From Millisia brevis NBRC 105863 (GTDB taxonomy: Bacteria; Actinomycetota; Actinomycetes; Mycobacteriales; Mycobacteriaceae): DNA of 64,000 bases. The stretch is taken from NCBI RefSeq assembly GCF_001552615.1, contig NZ_BCRN01000011.1:62001-126000 (forward strand). The letters run 5' to 3'. Made by a program: the position numbers and the translations under genes. The stretch's first letter is position 1, and every line of letters begins with the position of its first letter. This document shows positions 58,864-64,000 of the stretch, piece after piece. Below the pieces are notes generated by a model. That model saw only the letters and a program-made list of their open reading frames with translations, did no database searches and was not told the DNA's origin.

Positions 58864-59988
58864 TCATCGCCCCGCGCCGGCGGCGAAGCCGCTCGCCTCA
58901 TCATTCCCGCCGGCGGCGGAGCCGTCCGCGAGGTCATAGCGCACACCCAGCAGCCGCACCGGTCGGTCGATCTCGAAGGCGTCGAGCAGAGCCCGAGCGG
59001 CCGCCTGCAGGGCCGCTCGATCGATCGTCCGGTCTCGCAGGGTGTGCGACTTGGTGCGGGTGCGGAAGCTGCGGGTGCGCACGGTCACCGCGACGCGGAC
59101 AACGATCCGCCCCTCGGCGACCACCTGATCGAGCAGCTCGCCGGCGAGGGCGTCGACCCGCTGCGCGAGCACGAACGGGTCGTCGATGTCGTCCGGGAAG
59201 GTCTCGACCTTGGAGTGCGACTTGGCCTCCGGCGGCTCGGTGACGATCGAGGTATCGCCGCCGCCGCGAGCGAGGGTGTAGAGCCACCGCCCCTGATGGT
59301 TGCCGAAGTGCTCGGTCAACCGCTGCGGCTCGACGGCCAGCAGGTCGGCCACCGACCGCACCCCGATACCGCGCAGCTTGGCGTCGGTCCGCGGGCCGAT
59401 GCTCCACAGATCGCGCGCGGGTCGATCGCCCATCAACGGCAGCCAGTCGCCGTCGTCGATCACGAAGATGTGGTCGACGGCCTGCTTCGCGAATCCGGTC
59501 GCGGTCTTGGCCTGCTGTTTGTTGCGGCCGATCCCCACCGACAGCGACAGGTTCAACGCGGCGATCGCGCGCCGCAGCCGATCGGCGAGATCGACCGCGC
59601 GCGCGGACGCGGGATCGGGCGCGTCGGGGAGCAGCCCGATATAGGCCTCGTCCCATCCCCACACCTCGACGGGGTGACCGGCGGCGCGCAGGGTGTCCAT
59701 CACCTCCACCGACGCCTCGCTGTAGGTGTCGCCGTCGGTGGGCAGATAGACCGCTTCGGGGGCTTTGAGGTACGCGCGGCGCAGCGGCATCCCGGCGTGC
59801 ACGCCGAGCGCTCGCGCTTCGTAGGACGCGCAGGTCACCACTTTCCGACGTTCCTCGGGATCACCGTTTCCGCCGACGATCACCGGCCGGTCCACCAGTT
59901 CGGGCGATCGGCGGCGCTCGACGGCCACCTGGAACTGGTCGAGGTCGGCGTGCAGGATCCACGGATGGCGATCGGACCCGGTGGTCAC
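58864..59988 (-). CDS. dinB2: Y-family DNA polymerase IV, DinB2-like, lacking an aromatic steric gate
   Basis: This translesion polymerase of 374 residues follows mycobacterial DinB2: WILHADLDQFQVAVE, PVIVGGNGDPEERRKVVTCASYEAR, VEVWGWDEAYIG with the catalytic Asp-Glu, SVGIGRNKQQAKTATGFAKQ, and the little-finger end RIVVRVAVTVRT and LLGVRYDLADG. The steric-gate position (Leu14 in M. smegmatis DinB2, Tyr/Phe in other Pol IV) is Gln20. There is no evident beta-clamp peptide at the C-terminus. The GTG at 59988 puts nine residues before WILH. It is divergent from the metal importer. Confidence 0.88.
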   Translation of the reverse strand: MTTGSDRHPWILHADLDQFQVAVERRRSPELVDRPVIVGGNGDPEERRKVVTCASYEARALGVHAGMPLRRAYLKAPEAVYLPTDGDTYSEASVEVMDTLRAAGHPVEVWGWDEAYIGLLPDAPDPASARAVDLADRLRRAIAALNLSLSVGIGRNKQQAKTATGFAKQAVDHIFVIDDGDWLPLMGDRPARDLWSIGPRTDAKLRGIGVRSVADLLAVEPQRLTEHFGNHQGRWLYTLARGGGDTSIVTEPPEAKSHSKVETFPDDIDDPFVLAQRVDALAGELLDQVVAEGRIVVRVAVTVRTRSFRTRTKSHTLRDRTIDRAALQAAARALLDAFEIDRPVRLLGVRYDLADGSAAGGNDEASGFAAGAGR

Positions 59989-60267
59989 GATGCCCAGAAT
60001 ACGGTCGGCCCGGTACCCGAGGCGACGACCGAACCGCGACAACAGGGCAATACGCCGGCAATGCTCGCGTCCCCCTACCTCCGCGAGCATTGCCCGGACC
60101 CGGCGTACCGGATACGCGAGCGACAGTACGTCAGGGGTGGACCACCTGATTCCAAATTTCAACCATCTTTGTTCGGTACGCTCGAAACCCGGCGCCGGGC
60201 GTCCGCGGAAGATACGGTCGCGACGGCTCACGCCGGACCGCCCGGTCGAGTAGTACCGGCCTCCGAT

Positions 60268-60279
60268 TAGCATTCCCCC
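60268..60279 (+). promoter_or_regulatory. Candidate leaderless promoter of the metal importer operon
   Basis: TAGCAT at 60268-60273 is followed by 6 nt and the ATG at 60280, so transcription would begin at or next to the start codon. No Shine-Dalgarno is present. No clear MntR or Zur box was found by eye. Confidence 0.4.
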
Positions 60280-61200
60280 ATGCACAATCGGGAACGTGCC
60301 CGCTTCGGTGCCATGATTGTGACTCTGGCTCTGTTTTTGGTCGGCTGCTCCGGGTCCTCCGGCGACGACTCGTCCGCTGCCTCCGGCACCCCGACGGTCG
60401 TCGCCTCGTTCTCGGTGCTGGCCGACATCGTCGCCAACGTCGCCGGCAGCGCGGTCACCGTCGAATCGCTGGTACCCGCGGGATCGGATGTTCACAGCTA
60501 CGAGCCGACACCGGGCGACGTGCGCCGCGCCAACGACGCCGACCTGATCCTGACCAACGGGCTGGGTCTGGAGGCCGGCCTGTCCGACCTGCTCTCGCAG
60601 TCCGCTGCCCCGGTGGTCGAGGTCACCGCCGGGGTCTCCGATCTGGGCATCGTCGAGAACGGCGCGGTCAATCCGCACGCGTGGATGTCGCCGACGGTCG
60701 CGTGGATCTACGTCGACAACATCGTCACCGCGCTGTCGAATCTCGATCCCGAGGACGCGGCGACCTTCCGCACCAACGGCGAGGCGTACAAGCAGCAGCT
60801 CTACGACGCGCAGAACGCGCTGATCGTCGGGCTGGCCGGGGTGCCCGTCGCCCAGCGGGTGTTGGTGACCTGTGAGGGATCGCTGTCCTATCTCGCCCGC
60901 GACAACGCGATGGAGGCGCGCGCGTTGTGGAGCAATACCGGGGTGGAGCCGACGCCCGGCGTGATGACCGAGACGATCGATATCGTGCGCCAACGCGCGG
61001 TGCCCGCGGTGTTCTGCGAGTCGACGATCAACGACGGACCGATGCGGCGGGTCGCCGCGGAATCGGGCGCCGCGTTCGGGGGGATCCTCTACGCCGACTC
61101 GCTGTCGGGCCCCGATGGCCCGGTGCCGACCTATCTCGACCTGCTCGCGCACAATGCGGACGTGATCCTTGCCGGACTCGGCGGCGCCGCCGCCCCATGA
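60280..61200 (+). CDS. Mn/Zn ABC transporter substrate-binding lipoprotein (cluster A-I)
   Basis: This 306-residue metal-binding lipoprotein has a lipobox LVGC with Cys23. The ligand set is visible: His in AGSDVHSYEP, His in VNPHAWMSP, Glu in VTCEGSLSYLARD and Asp in LYADSLSG. This two-His/Glu/Asp set is usual for manganese-type proteins, and the His-rich loop typical of ZnuA is missing. It starts a three-gene operon with ATPase and permease, each overlapping by 4 nt. Confidence 0.88.
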   Translation: MHNRERARFGAMIVTLALFLVGCSGSSGDDSSAASGTPTVVASFSVLADIVANVAGSAVTVESLVPAGSDVHSYEPTPGDVRRANDADLILTNGLGLEAGLSDLLSQSAAPVVEVTAGVSDLGIVENGAVNPHAWMSPTVAWIYVDNIVTALSNLDPEDAATFRTNGEAYKQQLYDAQNALIVGLAGVPVAQRVLVTCEGSLSYLARDNAMEARALWSNTGVEPTPGVMTETIDIVRQRAVPAVFCESTINDGPMRRVAAESGAAFGGILYADSLSGPDGPVPTYLDLLAHNADVILAGLGGAAAP

Positions 61201-62087
61201 ACTCCCCCGCCATCGAGGTCCTCGGGATCACCGTCCGCTACGGCCGAACCGTGGCCCTCGATCGGGTGACCGTCCTGGTGCAACCGGGTCGGATCTGCGC
61301 GCTTATCGGCACGAACGGCTCGGGCAAGTCGTCGCTGTTCAAGGCGATCATGGACATCGTCAAACCCGACCACGGCACCATTCGGCTCGCCGGTGGCAAG
61401 GCCGCCGGAGCGCGTCGGGCCGGCCTGGTCGGCTACGTTCCGCAGAGCGAGGACGTCGACTGGAGCTTCCCGCTGCGGGTGCGCGATGTGGTGATGATGG
61501 GCCGCTACGGTCTGATGGACTTCGCCCGCCGGCCGAGCACCACCGATGTGCTGGCGGTCGATCAGGCGCTGACCCGTGTCGAGTTGATCGACAAGGCGGA
61601 CCGGCAGATCGGGCAGCTCTCCGGCGGCGAGCGCAAACGCGCCTTCGTCGCCCGCGGTCTGGCCCAGGATGCCTCGATCCTGTTGCTCGACGAACCCTTC
61701 GCCGGCGTCGACAAGCGCTCGGAGGTCACCATTTCCGCGGTGCTGCGGGAGCTCGCGGATACCGGCCGCACGGTGCTGGTCTCGACGCACGACCTCGGCG
61801 CACTGTACGGGCTGGCGGACGAGGCGGTGCTGTTGATGAACCGGGTCATCGTGCACGATCGCCCGGAGGTCGTCCTGCAACCGCACTATCTGGCGGAGGC
61901 GTTCGGATTGCAGATGCGACGCGTGGACGATCCGGTACCGGGCGGCCCGCCGATCGACGAACGTCCGACCGACGAAGACCCGCCGAGCGACGGGGCGCCC
62001 GCGGATCCGGCGCCCGACGTCGACCCGCCCGCCGGGACCCTCCCGGCCGATCCGCCGCGGACCACCGAGGACGGAGACCCGACGTGA
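61197..62087 (+). CDS. Mn/Zn ABC transporter ATP-binding protein
   Basis: The 296-residue ATPase has Walker A GTNGSGKSS, VPQSEDVDWSFPLRVRDVVMMGRYG, signature LSGGERKRAF and Walker B LLLDEPFAGVDK, typical of cluster A-I metal importers. The last 55 residues (from about 241) are a Pro/Asp-rich low-complexity tail with no counterpart in the usual ~240-residue family members. Its ATG overlaps the SBP stop. Confidence 0.9.
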   Translation: MNSPAIEVLGITVRYGRTVALDRVTVLVQPGRICALIGTNGSGKSSLFKAIMDIVKPDHGTIRLAGGKAAGARRAGLVGYVPQSEDVDWSFPLRVRDVVMMGRYGLMDFARRPSTTDVLAVDQALTRVELIDKADRQIGQLSGGERKRAFVARGLAQDASILLLDEPFAGVDKRSEVTISAVLRELADTGRTVLVSTHDLGALYGLADEAVLLMNRVIVHDRPEVVLQPHYLAEAFGLQMRRVDDPVPGGPPIDERPTDEDPPSDGAPADPAPDVDPPAGTLPADPPRTTEDGDPT

Positions 62088-62998
62088 TCAGTTGGTTGGC
62101 CGATCCGCTGCAGTACGAGTTCATGGTGCGCGCCCTGGTGGTCGCGGTGGTCGTCGCCGCGGTCAGCGCGGTGATGTCCTGCTGGCTGGTCCTGATCGGC
62201 TGGTCGCTGATGGGCAACGCGATCTCCTACGCGGTGCTGCCGGGGGTGGTGCTCGCCTTCGTGATCGGCGCGCCCTTCGTCGCGGGGGCGCTGGTCTTCG
62301 GGCTGCTCGCGGTGGTGCTGATCGGGGCGATCCGCGATACCGGCCGCATCAAGGAGGACACCGCGATCGGAGTGGTGTTCACCAGCCTGTTCTCCCTGGG
62401 TTTGGTGCTGGTGTCGGTCATCCCGAGCGATACCAACCTCGACCGGATCGTCTTCGGCAATCTGCTCGGCCTGGCGATGCGCGACGTGGTGCAGGTGGTG
62501 ATCATCGGCGTGATCGTGCTGGACATCCTGTTGCTCAAGCGGCGCGACTTCACCCTCTACGCCTTCGATCCGATCCACGCCCAGGCGATCGGGCTGCATC
62601 CGCGCCTGCTCGGCTGGGCCCTGCTCGCGATGCTCGCCCTGACCTCGGTGGTCACCCTGCAGGCGGTCGGGGTGATCCTGGTGGTCGCGATGCTGATCAT
62701 CCCCGGGGCCACCGCCCAACTGCTCACCGATCGATTCGACCGTATGCTCGCGATCGCCCCGGCCATCTCGGTGACCTGTTCGGTGCTCGGCGTCTACCTC
62801 AGCTACCACCTCGACACCGCGACCGGCGGAACGATCGTCCTGGCCCTCGCGGTCGCGTTCACCCTCGCGTACCTGTTCGCGCCGCGCCGCGGGATCATCC
62901 CGCGCACCGCCCGCCGCTACCGGCGATCCGGCGACGGCGGTCCCGACTCGTTCCGCAGCGACCTCTGGGCGAACCCGAACTGGCCCGGCGGACGCTGA
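62084..62998 (+). CDS. Mn/Zn ABC transporter permease (ABC-3 family)
   Basis: This 304-residue ABC-3 permease has LADPLQYEFMVRALVVAV, LIGWSLMGNAISYAVLPGVVLAF, KEDTAIGVVFTSLFSLGLVL, FDPIHAQAIGLHPRLLGW and VGVILVVAMLIIPGATAQLL. About eight or nine membrane segments and a basic C-terminal tail. The GTG overlaps the ATPase stop. It completes the importer. Confidence 0.92.
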   Translation: MISWLADPLQYEFMVRALVVAVVVAAVSAVMSCWLVLIGWSLMGNAISYAVLPGVVLAFVIGAPFVAGALVFGLLAVVLIGAIRDTGRIKEDTAIGVVFTSLFSLGLVLVSVIPSDTNLDRIVFGNLLGLAMRDVVQVVIIGVIVLDILLLKRRDFTLYAFDPIHAQAIGLHPRLLGWALLAMLALTSVVTLQAVGVILVVAMLIIPGATAQLLTDRFDRMLAIAPAISVTCSVLGVYLSYHLDTATGGTIVLALAVAFTLAYLFAPRRGIIPRTARRYRRSGDGGPDSFRSDLWANPNWPGGR

Positions 62999-63120
62999 TC
63001 GACCCGACCCGACCCGACGGGCGGATCCGGATCGGGACAACTCGCCCGATCGCCGGGTCCGCCTTCGGTCGGGATCACGAATCCCCCCGACACCGAGCGC
63101 CCGATCGCTAGGGTGTGGCG

Positions 63121-64000
63121 ATGGCGACCATGCAGGACAACATCGCCGAGACGATCACCGATATCGCGACGGCGTTGAGCGGCCGGCTCGCCGACCTCTC
63201 CGCGGATCTGTCCGCGGTGCTCTACGCGCAGATCCCGGAACTGCATCGCGATCAACATCTCTACGAACTGCTCAACGCCAGCGTCGAGGGGAACCTCTCG
63301 ACGATCCTCTACAGCCTGCAACATCACGTGCCGCCCGAGAATCTCGAAACCCCGGCGGCCGCAGCCGAATATGCGCGGCGCCTCGCCCAACACGGGGTAC
63401 CGGTGCACGCCCTGGTGCGCGCCTACCGGATCGGCAATACCAATCTGCTGCCGTCGATCTTCGAACAGGTCGAACGCCTCGGCGTCGAACCGGAACTGCG
63501 CGTACCGGTCATCGAGGCGATCATGATGGGTATCTCGGGCTATATCGATCGGGTGTCCGAACAGGTTGTCGCCGTACACGAAACCGAGCGCGACCGATGG
63601 TCGGCCAACCGCACGAGCCTGCGCGCCCTGCGGGTCCAGGAGATCCTCGCCGGCCACGACCGACCGGGCGGCGCGGGCGGTCTCGACTACGCCCTCGACC
63701 AGCACCACCTGGCGGTGGTCTGCTGGACCTCCGAGGATCTCGAACGCGATGAACTGCACCTACTGCAGACAGTGGGCACCGACATCGCCGGCCTCCTCGG
63801 CGCCCCGACGTCGCCGCTGTTCGTGCCGATCGACCGGGTGACCGGATGGCTGTGGATTCCCCTGGGGCGGGCGGCTCCGGCCCCGCTCGATCTCGAATCC
63901 CTGTGTCTGCGGATGACCGCCGAACATCCGGCTGTCACCACAACTCTCGGCGCCGTCGGTGCGGGGATCGAGGGCTTTCGCCGCTCCCATGTTCAGGCCG
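63121..64000 (+). CDS. PucR/CdaR-type regulator (partial; runs off the right edge)
   Basis: The frame from ATG 63121 (MATMQDNIAETITDIATALS) is open to the end of the window, giving at least 293 residues. The N-terminal helical region (ELHRDQHLYELLNASVEGN, QHGVPVHALVRAYRIGN) is like the sensory domain of the PucR regulator at 29824. The C-terminal HTH lies outside. An ATG at 63130 is an alternative start. It lies 122 bp after the metal importer and is probably a separate unit. Confidence 0.78.
   Translation, partial: MATMQDNIAETITDIATALSGRLADLSADLSAVLYAQIPELHRDQHLYELLNASVEGNLSTILYSLQHHVPPENLETPAAAAEYARRLAQHGVPVHALVRAYRIGNTNLLPSIFEQVERLGVEPELRVPVIEAIMMGISGYIDRVSEQVVAVHETERDRWSANRTSLRALRVQEILAGHDRPGGAGGLDYALDQHHLAVVCWTSEDLERDELHLLQTVGTDIAGLLGAPTSPLFVPIDRVTGWLWIPLGRAAPAPLDLESLCLRMTAEHPAVTTTLGAVGAGIEGFRRSHVQA

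Overview
The window is a high-GC chromosomal segment from a mycolic-acid actinobacterium (Mycobacteriales; Gordonia-, Nocardia- or Tsukamurella-like; genus not assigned). The assignment rests on RecBC, an EphD-type epoxide hydrolase/dehydrogenase fusion, a DinB2-type polymerase, HmuTUV, an Rv3406/AtsK-like alkylsulfatase, an F420-type LLM oxidoreductase, and GTG starts with 4-nt start/stop overlaps. I see no tRNA, rRNA, CRISPR array, insertion sequence or prophage gene. Almost all bases are explained by closely packed genes.

Layout. (1) 1-4384: recB (cut by the left edge) and recC on the minus strand. (2) 4889-10384: one 1831-residue acyl-CoA carboxylase with the domain order of the eukaryotic enzyme (BC, BCCP, central region, CT). 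(3) 10677-14545: an EphD-like fusion, a ferritin-like protein with diiron ligands, and a ferredoxin-type reductase, read as one operon. (4) 14609-18601: haem importer hmuTUV with an L-asparaginase overlapping its last gene, closed by a 30-bp-arm palindrome. (5) 18723-22197: a GNAT, a two-subunit acyl-CoA dehydrogenase and a histidine phosphatase. (6) 22227-29733: a DEAD-box helicase, a FadD15-type ligase, and a TetR/PLP-enzyme operon divergent from a sugar-lactone oxidase. (7) 29824-35380: a PucR-type regulator and a polyhydroxyalkanoate locus (acyl-CoA ligase, PhaC, PhaZ).

(8) 35463-41287 and 55527-56964 are the two halves of the spc ribosomal-protein operon, both on the minus strand: rplN-rplX-rplE-rpsN, a gap of about 14 kb, then rpsH-rplF-rplR-rpsE-rpmD-rplO and secY-adk-map. 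The gap holds a TerD-AIM24 fusion, a sulfate-ester scavenging locus (Cys-type sulfatase, AtsK-like dioxygenase, divergent dipeptide-type ABC importer), an LLM oxidoreductase, an MFS exporter and a site-2 protease with a coupled 15-codon upstream ORF. (9) 57213-64000: a PuuP-like putrescine importer, a DinB2-like polymerase with Gln at the steric-gate position, an Mn/Zn ABC importer, and a second PucR-like regulator cut by the right edge.

The main themes are lipid/acyl-CoA metabolism (carboxylase, FadD, FadE, PHA, EphD), metal and haem uptake, and sulfur scavenging set among core translation genes. Functional calls come from reading motifs and recalled family sequences. No database search was run.
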